In this document: in pieces, positions 52,672-60,486 of the stretch
Layout: each line of letters starts with the position of its first letter
Numbering within the stretch: position 1 is the stretch's first letter
Assembly (NCBI RefSeq): GCF_900302495.1
Contig: NZ_OMKW01000002.1
Coordinates: 1 to 64,000 of the forward strand
DNA: 64,000 bases
Direction of reading: 5' to 3'
Source of the DNA: Pontivivens insulae
GTDB taxonomy: Bacteria; Pseudomonadota; Alphaproteobacteria; Rhodobacterales; Rhodobacteraceae
Made by a program: the position numbers and the translations under genes
Notes under the pieces: model-generated
What the model was told of the DNA's origin: nothing
What the model saw: the letters and a program-made list of their open reading frames with translations, nothing else
The model's database searches: none

Positions 52672-53340
52672 ATGAACTGGACGGATCAGGTTGATAACTA
52701 TTGCGAGCGGACTGACTTCACCTATTGGTCCGAGCCGATCAACGCCGTGACCAACATCGCCTTTCTGATCGCGGCCTTCGTGATATGGCAGATCGCCAGG
52801 CGTTCGGGCCGGATGGAACCGGGGATTGCCGCGCTGATGCTGGTGTTGACGGCGATCGGGATCGGATCGTTCCTGTTTCACACCCATGCGACCGGCTGGG
52901 CCGGTGCGCTCGATGTGCTGCCAATTCTGTTTTACATCCTGATCTACATCTACCTGGCGACGACCCGAATGCTTGATCTGCCGATCTGGGCCGGCGCGTT
53001 GGCCGTCCTCCTTTTCTTTCCCTATGCAGCTGCGACGGGGGCGGCGATTGGGGCGCTGACCGGCGGCTTGAACGGCTCTGAAGGCTACGCGCCAGTCGTG
53101 ATCCTGATCGCAATTTACGGGGTCATCTTGCGCAACAGAAAGCCGATGACGTCGCGCGGACTGCTGATCGGAGCGGGCATTCTGTTTGTCTCTCTGACCT
53201 TCCGAACGGTGGATGAGCTTGTGTGCAGCGCCATACCCCTCGGCACCCACTGGCTGTGGCACGGGTTGAACGGGCTGATGCTGGGCTGGATGATCCTCGT
53301 GATGATGCGCCACGACACCGACAATCCCCGTCTCAAATAG
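52672..53340 (+). CDS. Ceramidase-like membrane protein
   Basis: 222 residues with about seven hydrophobic helices and the alkaline ceramidase (CREST-like) pattern VDNYCERTDFTYWSEPINA at the N-terminus, SFLFHTHATG in the second part, and THWLWHGLNG near the end. The three histidines and acidic residues fit a membrane hydrolase with metal. Bacterial members are uncharacterised in most cases. The ATG at 52672 is the first in the homologous region. Confidence 0.8.
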   Translation: MNWTDQVDNYCERTDFTYWSEPINAVTNIAFLIAAFVIWQIARRSGRMEPGIAALMLVLTAIGIGSFLFHTHATGWAGALDVLPILFYILIYIYLATTRMLDLPIWAGALAVLLFFPYAAATGAAIGALTGGLNGSEGYAPVVILIAIYGVILRNRKPMTSRGLLIGAGILFVSLTFRTVDELVCSAIPLGTHWLWHGLNGLMLGWMILVMMRHDTDNPRLK

Positions 53341-53420
53341 AGACGATTTTATCGCTATTTTGGAATGGCTTGCACCCTTCGGTTGCATGCGTGCGCCTCA
53401 ATTCCCTTGCTTTATTGACG

Positions 53421-53434
53421 TGTAAGCGCTTACA
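53421..53434. promoter_or_regulatory. Perfect LacI/GalR-type operator
   Basis: The palindrome TGTAAGCGCTTACA matches the LacI/GalR-family operator consensus. A TTGACG box (53415-53420) lies directly before it and could be a -35 element, with the operator between -35 and -10. It is 70 bases before the TRAP solute-binding gene. No LacI-family gene is in the window. Confidence 0.75.
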
Positions 53435-53504
53435 TTGATTCCAGGGAAGGTAGCCTGCTGTGACGTCAGCGGACCCTTGTTGCATGCGCGAATGGAGGGA
53501 AGCG

Positions 53505-54698
53505 ATGACACAGCCAAGACAGCCATTACCCGGACCCCACATCATTGCAGGTGATTGGCAAGTGGATACCAAAGCGTCGGCAACGCGTCGGAACTTCCTG
53601 AAGCTGGCCGGCTCTGGTGCGTTCACTGCAGCCGTCATGCTGGGGGCTAGTGGGATGCTGTGGTCGGACGCCGCGGTTGCACAGACCGCTCAGGAGGAAG
53701 AAGAGCTCAAGAACGCAGCAGATCACGTCATGGTCGTGGCAACGGCGTATGTTCTTGGCGCGAGCCGCTCCTACCCGATCATGCAGCTCGATTTCAAAGA
53801 GAACGTGCAAAACATGACCAACGGCAAGGTCTATGTTCAACTTGCCCCGGCCGGGCAGCTGGGCGCGGGCAGTACGCTGGCCGCAGCGGTGCAGTCGAAC
53901 ACCATTCAGGCGGCACAGCACTCCCTGTCAAATTTCGCGCCGTTCGCTCCGGTGATTGACCTGATCAATCTGCCCTATCTGTGCGGGTCAAATCAGCGCT
54001 TTACCAACCTCGTCAGTTCAAACCGTTGGAAGGATATTGTGCATCCCCGCGTTGCACAGCGCGGGTTCAAGCCGCTCTTCTACGTGGTGATTGATCCACG
54101 TGTCGTGGCGGTCAGGGCAGGGGGGCTTGGCCCTGTGATCACGCCGGAGGATCTGGAAGGCGTGAAGTTCCGTGTCCCCGGGTCTCAGATGCTTCAGCAG
54201 TACTACCGCATGGTTGGCGCGAACCCGACGCCCGTTGCGTGGGGGGAGACACCTTCCGCGATCCAGCAGGGCGTTGCAGATGCGCTCGATCCATCGGTCG
54301 GCGCGCTCTACGTCTTTGGCTTCAAGGATATGCTCAGCCACGTGACCTTCACGCGCGCGGTGCCGGATTCTCAGGTCTATTCCTGCAATCTCGACTGGTT
54401 TGTCGACCTGCCCTTTGATGTGCGGAACGGTATCGACTTTGCCTCTGAGGTTACGATGCAGCAAAACCTCGCAAAGGTTCCCGGCGCGCGCAACTACGCG
54501 ATGTCAGAGCTGACCAAGGCGGGGGTGCAGTTCCATACGTTGAGCGATGATCAACTCGCCGTATGGGAGGAGCGTGGCGGATATCAACGCTCTGAATGGA
54601 ATGACTTTAAGATCGAAATGGCCGGCTCCATGATCGAGTTTGAAATGCTCGTCGAAGCCGCCGATACGCCCGCTCCTTACTACGTCCACGACGCTTGA
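53505..54698 (+). CDS. TRAP solute-binding protein (DctP family), orphan, Tat-exported
   Basis: 397 residues. A twin-arginine signal (ATRRNFLKLAGSGAFTAA, about 27-45) precedes a DctP domain: LAPAGQLGAGSTLAAAVQS, NLPYLCGSNQRF and DLEGVKFRVPGSQMLQQYY. It is a periplasmic receptor for a TRAP carrier of organic acids or similar solutes. No dctQ or dctM gene is adjacent, so its membrane partner is elsewhere. The ATG at 53505 follows GGAGGGA. A LacI-type operator lies upstream, suggesting sugar-responsive control. A terminator follows. Confidence 0.88.
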   Translation: MTQPRQPLPGPHIIAGDWQVDTKASATRRNFLKLAGSGAFTAAVMLGASGMLWSDAAVAQTAQEEEELKNAADHVMVVATAYVLGASRSYPIMQLDFKENVQNMTNGKVYVQLAPAGQLGAGSTLAAAVQSNTIQAAQHSLSNFAPFAPVIDLINLPYLCGSNQRFTNLVSSNRWKDIVHPRVAQRGFKPLFYVVIDPRVVAVRAGGLGPVITPEDLEGVKFRVPGSQMLQQYYRMVGANPTPVAWGETPSAIQQGVADALDPSVGALYVFGFKDMLSHVTFTRAVPDSQVYSCNLDWFVDLPFDVRNGIDFASEVTMQQNLAKVPGARNYAMSELTKAGVQFHTLSDDQLAVWEERGGYQRSEWNDFKIEMAGSMIEFEMLVEAADTPAPYYVHDA

Positions 54699-54709
54699 CG
54701 GAGGGGGAC

Positions 54710-54749
54710 TGCGCGATCCGGTTGTGGGGCCGGGTCGCGCAACTATTTT
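54710..54749 (+). terminator. Intrinsic terminator after the TRAP receptor gene
   Basis: 12-base stem TGCGCGATCCGG / CCGGGTCGCGCA with one G-U pair and an 8-base loop, followed by ACTATTTT. It ends at the convergent ATPase gene. Confidence 0.75.
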
Positions 54750-55719
54750 AGGTGTCGCCCTGTGCGACCCAGCAGGCGACCCTGCTCTCCCCAACTGTTT
54801 TGAGTGCCGGTCGTTCGGCAGAGCATTTCGCGACTGCCATCGGGCAGCGGGGGTGGAACGCACAACCAGATGGGGGATCGATCGGGTCTGGGATCTCCCC
54901 TTTAGGTGGCTCAACTTCCCGCCCAAACCCATCCATCCGTGGTGCGGCTTCCAACAGCATTTGCGTGTAGGGGTGTTGGGGTGCATCGAACAACGCGTCA
55001 GGCGATGCCTCTTCAACCAGTCGACCCAGATAGAGCACGCCAATCCGGTCGGCCATATGCTGAACGACCGTGAGGTCGTGACTGATGAAAAGGTAGGTCA
55101 GACCGAATTCATCCTTCAGATCGCTCATCAGGTTGAGCACCTGCGCCTGCACAGACACATCAAGGGCGGAGGTTGGTTCATCACAGACGATCAGCTTTGG
55201 CTCAGAGGCAAGGGCGCGCGCCACGCAGATGCGCTGCCGCTGACCACCAGAAAACTCGTGCGGGAACTTGTCTGCATCTGACGCCGTTAACCCGACCTGC
55301 TCCAGCAATCGCTCGGCCAATCCCGTGGCCTTGCCACCACGTGCCACGACAGGCTCCTGAATGATGTCTCTCACACGCCAGCGCGGATTGAGCGAGGCAT
55401 AGGGATCCTGAAAGATCATCTGAATGTCTGAACGGACGCTTTCGATCTTGTCGTCATCGGTCTCGATCGCAAGATCAATGCCGTTGATCGTCACGCCGCC
55501 TTCAGATGGCGGCAGCAGGCCCACGACCATTTTGCCGATGGTCGATTTGCCAGACCCGGACTCGCCGACGAGCGCATAGGTCGTTTTGGCCGGGATGTCG
55601 AAGCTGACATCCGATACCGCGGTCAGGTAGCGCTTTGGCAGACGCTCAATCACGCGGTTCAGCCAGGGCTTTGATACGTCGAAGACACGCGTGAGGTTCT
55701 GGATGGAAACAAGGCTCAT
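54748..55719 (-). CDS. Dipeptide/oligopeptide ABC transporter ATPase (DppF-like)
   Basis: 323 residues with Walker A GESGSGKSTIG near residue 53, signature SGGQRQRICVARAL, Walker B VCDEPTSALD, and the C-terminal oligopeptide-ABC extension with cysteines (PSGCAFHPRCPMA). It couples ATP to uptake with the DppD-like subunit. It is the last gene of the minus-strand dipeptide group and overlaps the DppD-like gene by ATGA. Confidence 0.93.
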   Translation of the reverse strand: MSLVSIQNLTRVFDVSKPWLNRVIERLPKRYLTAVSDVSFDIPAKTTYALVGESGSGKSTIGKMVVGLLPPSEGGVTINGIDLAIETDDDKIESVRSDIQMIFQDPYASLNPRWRVRDIIQEPVVARGGKATGLAERLLEQVGLTASDADKFPHEFSGGQRQRICVARALASEPKLIVCDEPTSALDVSVQAQVLNLMSDLKDEFGLTYLFISHDLTVVQHMADRIGVLYLGRLVEEASPDALFDAPQHPYTQMLLEAAPRMDGFGREVEPPKGEIPDPIDPPSGCAFHPRCPMAVAKCSAERPALKTVGESRVACWVAQGDT

Positions 55720-56693
55720 GCGGTTTCTCCCAGCGGGAACCAGCAGGCGGCGCGCGGGTCGGCGGGGCCGATGCGTGGCTCAGGGTTCTGACGGCACTTG
55801 TCCTGCGCTTTCGGGCAGCGCGGATTGAACGCGCACCCATCGGGCAGGGCGCCCAGACGCGGCATGGAGCCGGGGATCTGATGCAGGCGCGGCTGACCTT
55901 TTGAGGCGAGCGGCGTCGACCCCATCAGCCCAGACGTGTAGGGATGGTGCGGCTCCGTCAGAACCTCGCGCACGGGGCCGAGTTCCGCCAGTCGACCCGC
56001 ATACATCACGGCCACGCGGTCCGCCGTCTCTGCGATTACGCCCATATCATGGGTTACGAGCATCACAGCGGTCCCACGTTCACGGCAGAGCCGCTTCAAC
56101 AATGCAATGATCTGCGCCTGCACCGACACATCCAGCGCGGTTGTCGGTTCATCCGCAATCACGAGGCTCGGCTCTGCGCAGAGTGCAAGGGCAATCACGA
56201 CGCGCTGACGCATGCCGCCGGAAAATTCGAACGGATAGCTGTCGATCCGCTCGGCCGCCGCGGGGATGCCAACTTCCTCAAGACTGCGGATCGCGCGCTG
56301 CCGCGCCTCGGCAGCTGTCACGGGCAGATGCTCCCGAATGGTTTCGGTCAGCTGCTGTCCGATGGGGATCAGCGGATTGAGGGAGGTCAGCGGGTCCTGG
56401 AAGACCATGCCGATCTGCTTGCCGCGCCGCTTGCGCAACTCACGCATGGATAGCTGGTCGATCCGTTCACCATTCAGCCAGATCTCGCCCGACGTGATGC
56501 GCGCCGGACGGTCGAGCAGGCCGATCACGGCATTGCCGGTCATGGATTTGCCAGCGCCGGACTCCCCCACGACCCCCAGGATTTCACCGGCGCCAATGTC
56601 ATAGCTGACCCGATCCACGGGCCGCAGAAGACCGCCGCGGGTTGGGATTTCCACGACGAGATCGCGGACAGAGAGGACGGGTTCGGCACTCAT
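55716..56693 (-). CDS. Dipeptide/oligopeptide ABC transporter ATPase (DppD-like)
   Basis: 325 residues with Walker A GESGAGKSMTGN near residue 39, signature FSGGMRQRVVIALAL, Walker B IADEPTTALD, and the peptide-ABC C-terminal cysteine region (PDGCAFNPRCPKAQDKC). It pairs with the DppF-like ATPase. A short gap (56694-56772) with a repeat-like terminator separates it from the DppC-like gene, while the downstream junction overlaps. Confidence 0.93.
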   Translation of the reverse strand: MSAEPVLSVRDLVVEIPTRGGLLRPVDRVSYDIGAGEILGVVGESGAGKSMTGNAVIGLLDRPARITSGEIWLNGERIDQLSMRELRKRRGKQIGMVFQDPLTSLNPLIPIGQQLTETIREHLPVTAAEARQRAIRSLEEVGIPAAAERIDSYPFEFSGGMRQRVVIALALCAEPSLVIADEPTTALDVSVQAQIIALLKRLCRERGTAVMLVTHDMGVIAETADRVAVMYAGRLAELGPVREVLTEPHHPYTSGLMGSTPLASKGQPRLHQIPGSMPRLGALPDGCAFNPRCPKAQDKCRQNPEPRIGPADPRAACWFPLGETA

Positions 56694-56723
56694 GTCGAAG
56701 CCTTTCCAGATATGGCGAGGCCG

Positions 56724-56767
56724 GGGGCCAGCCCCCGGTCCCCCGGGATATTTTGACCAAGAAGAAC
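56724..56767 (-). repeat. GC-rich hairpin with GGGATATTT tail
   Basis: GGGGGC / GCCCCC-type inverted stretches are followed by CCCCGGGATATTTTGACCAAGAAGAAC (given in parts: CCCCGGGATATTTT, then GACCAAGAAGAAC). The tail resembles that at 7461-7488 after pheT. It lies inside the dipeptide operon, between the DppC- and DppD-like genes. Confidence 0.5.
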
Positions 56768-56772
56768 GATCA

Positions 56773-57735
56773 TCAGCGCAGCTTCGGGTTCAGTGCGTCC
56801 CGCAACCAGTCGCCCAGCAGGTTGACCGAGAGCGCGAGTGCAAGCAGCGTGATCGACGGGAAGAGCAGGATCCACCACTCGCCCGAGAACAGGAAGCCTT
56901 GCCCGATGCGGATCAGCGTGCCCAGGCTCGGCTGCGTGGGCGGTGCGCCGACGCCGAGAAAGCTGAGCGTCGCCTCCGCAATGATCGCAAGGGCCAGTGA
57001 GATCGTCGCGATGACAAGGACCGGCGAAAGCACGTTGGGCAGGATATGGCGCAGCATGATTGCGAAGGGCGTACGTCCAATCAGTTTGGCCGCCTGGACA
57101 TATTCCTTTGATTTCTCGACCAGTGTGGCGCCACGCACAACACGGGCAAACTGCACCCAATCGCTGAGGCCGATGGCGAGGATCAGGACCCAGATCGCCA
57201 TCTGATCGCGATATTCCGGGGGCGTGAACCCTTTCGCGATGCCGAAGATCAGCATGGCGACGAGGATCGCGGGAAAGGTCAGCTGAACATCTGCTACGCG
57301 CATGATGATCGTCTCGGTCCAACCGCCGACATAGCCTGCGATCAGGCCCAGTGTGATGCCGATGACCATGGCAAGCAGGACGGCGGCGAACCCGACAAAG
57401 AGAGAGATACGCATGCCGTAGAGGATAGTGGAGAACACATCGCGACCCTGATCGTCAGTGCCCAGAAAAAAAGTGTCCTGGGTGAACATGTTCGCCTCAC
57501 CGGGCGGCGTGAAACCGTTCATCAGGTTCAGGGTGGCCGGATTGAACGGATCATGCGGGGCGATCAGGGGGGCGAAAACAGCGCTCAACACAAGCAGCAT
57601 CACGACCGCGAAGGACACCATCGCGACAGGCGAACGTCGGAACTGCCACAGGAAATCCGAGGCCCAGATTTCTTGCAGGCGGCTTGGTTTCTTCACGGCA
57701 ATGGGCGTGTCAGGGCTTTGGGGAAGATCAGTCAT
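56773..57735 (-). CDS. Dipeptide-type ABC transporter permease (DppC-like)
   Basis: 320 residues. N-terminal cytoplasmic segment, first helix near 35-55 (VAMVSFAVVMLLVLSAVFA), and the inner-membrane permease EAA-type loop around REYVQAAKLIGRTPF. PF12911 and PF00528-type architecture gives six helices in all. It forms the channel with the DppB-like permease. The start is 1 base from the DppB-like stop. Confidence 0.93.
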   Translation of the reverse strand: MTDLPQSPDTPIAVKKPSRLQEIWASDFLWQFRRSPVAMVSFAVVMLLVLSAVFAPLIAPHDPFNPATLNLMNGFTPPGEANMFTQDTFFLGTDDQGRDVFSTILYGMRISLFVGFAAVLLAMVIGITLGLIAGYVGGWTETIIMRVADVQLTFPAILVAMLIFGIAKGFTPPEYRDQMAIWVLILAIGLSDWVQFARVVRGATLVEKSKEYVQAAKLIGRTPFAIMLRHILPNVLSPVLVIATISLALAIIAEATLSFLGVGAPPTQPSLGTLIRIGQGFLFSGEWWILLFPSITLLALALSVNLLGDWLRDALNPKLR

Positions 57736-57736
57736 A

Positions 57737-58711
57737 TCAATGCCTTCCGTCGATGCGCAGGCGCGGGTCGATGGCGAAATAGAGCAGGTCCACGATCAGG
57801 TTGATGCCGACAAACATCACAGAGATCAGCATCAAATATGCGGCCATAACCGGGATATCGACAAACTGGATCGCGTTGATGAACAAAAGGCCGACGCCGG
57901 GCCATTGGAACACGGTTTCGGTGATGATGGCGAAGGCGATGATCGAGCCGAGTTGCAAGCCCGTTACTGTAATCACGGGCACCAGCGTGTTCTTCAGGGC
58001 GTGCCGGAAATTCACCGATTTCTCGCGCAGGCCACGTGCGCGGGCGAAGCGGATATAGTCCTGGCGCAAAACCTCCAGCATTTCTGATCGGACGAGCCGC
58101 ATGATCAGCGTCATCTGATAGAGGCCCAGCGTAATGGCCGGCAGGATCAGCGCCTTCAGCCCGCTTTCGGTCAGGAACGAGGTGGACCAGCCCCCGATCT
58201 GTGTGGTTTCCCCGCGCCCGAAACTTGGCAGCCAGCCAAGCTCAACGGAGAAGATGTAGATCAGCAATATGCCAATGAGGAAGGTGGGAAGGCTGACCCC
58301 CACCAGCGATAACGTCATGATAAGATTTGCAGAAAATCCGTTTCGTCGGATGGCAGTGAAGATGCCAAGTCCTATTCCGAAGCCGAGTGCCAGGATGCCT
58401 GAGACGGCTGCCAGTTCGAGCGTTGCAGGCGCGCGGTCAGCGATGATTTCAGCGACCGGACGGCCCTGTCGGTAGGAGATGCCGAAATTGCCCTGCACGG
58501 CTCCTTCAAGGAAATTCCAGTATTGAACGACGAAGGGATCGTCGAGCCCGAGCTGGTCGCGCAGGCGCTCAATATCGGCAACGGTTCGCTCCTGTCCAAG
58601 CATGTTGTCGATGGGATCGCCGACAAAGCGGAACATGGAAAACGCGACTAGACCGACGACGAGCAGCACCAGAAGGGACTGCAGGACGCGACGGATGATG
58701 TAGGCGAGCAA
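57737..58711 (-). CDS. Dipeptide-type ABC transporter permease (DppB-like)
   Basis: 324 residues starting LAYIIRRVLQSLLVLLVVGL with the DppB topology of six helices and the loop DYIRFARARGLREKSVNFRH, the ATPase contact. It heads the permease/ATPase part of the dipeptide group. Its upstream region is unusual: a TTGACC-type dyad and the phased GTGYAC element lie within 135 bases of its start. Substrate class (peptides or other, such as nickel or opines) is not determined. Confidence 0.93.
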   Translation of the reverse strand: MLAYIIRRVLQSLLVLLVVGLVAFSMFRFVGDPIDNMLGQERTVADIERLRDQLGLDDPFVVQYWNFLEGAVQGNFGISYRQGRPVAEIIADRAPATLELAAVSGILALGFGIGLGIFTAIRRNGFSANLIMTLSLVGVSLPTFLIGILLIYIFSVELGWLPSFGRGETTQIGGWSTSFLTESGLKALILPAITLGLYQMTLIMRLVRSEMLEVLRQDYIRFARARGLREKSVNFRHALKNTLVPVITVTGLQLGSIIAFAIITETVFQWPGVGLLFINAIQFVDIPVMAAYLMLISVMFVGINLIVDLLYFAIDPRLRIDGRH

Positions 58712-58753
58712 CGCGGACCTCCTGCGGGAACGAGGCCCCGACTGTCTTGAACT

Positions 58754-58769
58754 TTGACCGGAAGGTCAA
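58754..58769. promoter_or_regulatory. TTGACC-N4-GGTCAA dyad before the DppB-like gene
   Basis: Perfect 6-base inverted repeat with a 4-base spacer, 42 bases before the start codon. It could be an operator, and half of it could also serve as a -35 element. The binding protein is unknown. Confidence 0.45.
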
Positions 58770-58794
58770 GCATTTGCCCCGGACCAACTAGCGC

Positions 58795-58851
58795 GAAAAA
58801 CGGTGTGCACAAGGCGTGCACAAAGCGTACACCACGCGTGCACCGTTTTTC
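58795..58851 (-). terminator. Inverted repeat enclosing GTGYAC element B, possible terminator
   Basis: Perfect 11-base arms GAAAAACGGTG (58795-58805) and CACCGTTTTTC (58841-58851) enclose the array. On either strand the hairpin ends in a run of five T, so it could end the NMT1-type ABC operon. Confidence 0.5.
58804..58845 (-). repeat. Phased GTGYAC element, copy B
   Basis: On the plus strand, words GTGCAC, GTGCAC, GTACAC and GTGCAC start at 58805, 58816, 58827 and 58838, exactly 11 bases apart. The reverse strand matches copy A (7518-7559) at 34 of 42 positions and points toward the DppB-like gene 93 bases away, as copy A points toward ytoQ. The function is unknown. Confidence 0.7.
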
Positions 58852-58871
58852 TGCACGAAACGGGGGCGATA

Positions 58872-59639
58872 TCAGCTTTCCTGACGTTCGGCCCAGCCCG
58901 CAAAGATCTTTTCAAGCGCGACCACCGCGTAGTAGAGCACGATGCCCAACAGGGCCAGCGCGATCAAAACGGCAAACATCAGCGGATAGTTTGAGTTGGT
59001 TTGACCCGACAGGAACAACGCGCCGAGGCCGCGGCCATGGGGACTGACGATCTCCACCAGATTTGTGCCGATAAAGGCGAGCGTGACCGAGACTTTCAGG
59101 GCTCCGAAAAATTCCGGCAAGGTCTTGGGCAATGCGATCTTCATGAAGATCGTCATCCGGCTGGCGCCGAGCGCGCGCAGGATGTCGCGATATTCCGGCT
59201 CAAGCGTCGAGAGGCCGACGCTGATCGACACCGCAATCGGGAAGAAGGAAATCAGGAACGCCATCATAACGGTGTTGAAATCGTGCTGCCCGATGAAGAG
59301 CAGGGCGAGGACGGGAACAAGCGTCGCCTTCGGAATGGCATTGAAGCCGACGAGCAATGGGTAGAGCGCGTCGCGCATGGTGCGCGAAAAGCCCATCAAC
59401 ATGCCCAGGGCCAGTCCCGCAAAGACAGCGATCAGCAAGCCCAGAACAGTGCGCCAGAGCGTTTGCCATGCGCCGATCAGAAACAGATCGGCAAAGCGGG
59501 AATAGGCCGCCGGAAGGTCGGAGGGGGAGGCCATGACGTAGTTTGGCCAGCCGTTGATCCAGACGAGCGCTTCCCATCCGGCCAGAAAGATAAGAATGGC
59601 CAGAATAGGGACGATGATCTGTCTTACGCGCTCGCTCAT
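58872..59639 (-). CDS. NMT1-type ABC transporter permease (SsuC/ThiX-like)
   Basis: 255 residues with six membrane helices and the ATPase-contact loop EPEYRDILRALGASRMTIF near residue 155. It belongs to the family of taurine/sulfonate, nitrate and thiamine-precursor permeases. It overlaps the ATPase gene by 4 bases. With the binding protein encoded 0.9 kb upstream, it forms a complete importer nested within the dipeptide gene group. Confidence 0.92.
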   Translation of the reverse strand: MSERVRQIIVPILAILIFLAGWEALVWINGWPNYVMASPSDLPAAYSRFADLFLIGAWQTLWRTVLGLLIAVFAGLALGMLMGFSRTMRDALYPLLVGFNAIPKATLVPVLALLFIGQHDFNTVMMAFLISFFPIAVSISVGLSTLEPEYRDILRALGASRMTIFMKIALPKTLPEFFGALKVSVTLAFIGTNLVEIVSPHGRGLGALFLSGQTNSNYPLMFAVLIALALLGIVLYYAVVALEKIFAGWAERQES

Positions 59640-60439
59640 GCTGCGCCCTCCACCGGACGGCCCTGGGCAATCTTGATCTGATCGCGCAAAACGTGAAGCA
59701 TTTCGCCCACCTCTTGTGTGTAGAGAATGTCGAGGGGACGATCCGCGGGCAAGGTGACGTCGAGGACGTATTGCGTGCGGGCCGGGCGACCGGACAGGAC
59801 GACGACCTGATCGCCCAGATAGACGCTTTCGCGCAGATCATGGGTGATCAGCAGTGCGGTGAAAGGTTCTGCCTGTCTGAGCGCGCGCATGGTCTGCCAG
59901 AGATCCTCGCGCGTGAAAGCGTCAAGCGCGCCGAACGGTTCATCCATGATCAGCACATCAGGCTTATGAACAATCGCGCGGCACAGGCTTGCCCGCTGGC
60001 GCATGCCGCCCGACAACTCGGACGGGCGCTTGTTCTCGAACCCCGAGAGGCCAACCATGTCCAGCAATTCCATGGCCCGTGCAACGCGATCCTTGCGCGG
60101 CATCGACGGAGCCACGATTTCGAGGGGCAGGATCACATTGTCGAGGATGGTGCGCCATTCGAGCAGGACGGGGTTTTGAAAGGCCATGCCTACCGTTTTG
60201 CGCGGGCCTTTGACCAACTCGCCGTGGAGCCAGACCTCCCCCTCATCCGGTTTCATCAAACCCGCAACCAGGCGGGTCAGCGTGCTTTTCCCGCAGCCTG
60301 AGGGACCGACAACGGCGCAGAAATCACCCTCTGGCACCGAGAGTTCCAATCCATCGAGCACGGGCAGTGGCCCGGCCTTTGTGGAGTAGGCGTGACGGAC
60401 GTCGCGTATTTCAACCTGGGCCATGGGCATTCCGGACAT
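59636..60439 (-). CDS. NMT1-type ABC transporter ATPase
   Basis: 267 residues with Walker A GPSGCGKSTLTRLVAG near residue 42, signature ELSGGMRQRASLCRAIV, and Walker B LIMDEPFGALDAFTRE, followed by LLITHDLRESVYLGDQV. This is the SsuB/TauB/ThiZ type. It is translationally coupled to the permease gene. A T-tailed hairpin lies between it and the binding-protein gene, likely lowering its expression relative to the receptor. Two other ATG codons (60430, 60424) are possible starts. Confidence 0.93.
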   Translation of the reverse strand: MSGMPMAQVEIRDVRHAYSTKAGPLPVLDGLELSVPEGDFCAVVGPSGCGKSTLTRLVAGLMKPDEGEVWLHGELVKGPRKTVGMAFQNPVLLEWRTILDNVILPLEIVAPSMPRKDRVARAMELLDMVGLSGFENKRPSELSGGMRQRASLCRAIVHKPDVLIMDEPFGALDAFTREDLWQTMRALRQAEPFTALLITHDLRESVYLGDQVVVLSGRPARTQYVLDVTLPADRPLDILYTQEVGEMLHVLRDQIKIAQGRPVEGAA

Positions 60440-60444
60440 GAAAC

Positions 60445-60475
60445 AAAAAAGGGCGCGCCGTCATCCGGCGCGCCC
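60445..60475 (-). terminator. Intra-operon terminator between binding-protein and ATPase genes
   Basis: On the minus strand, 10-base stem GGGCGCGCCG / CGGCGCGCCC with a 5-base loop is followed by six T. It lies 11 bases after the binding-protein stop and 6 bases before the ATPase start. Confidence 0.85.
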
Positions 60476-60486
60476 ATCTGATCGGC

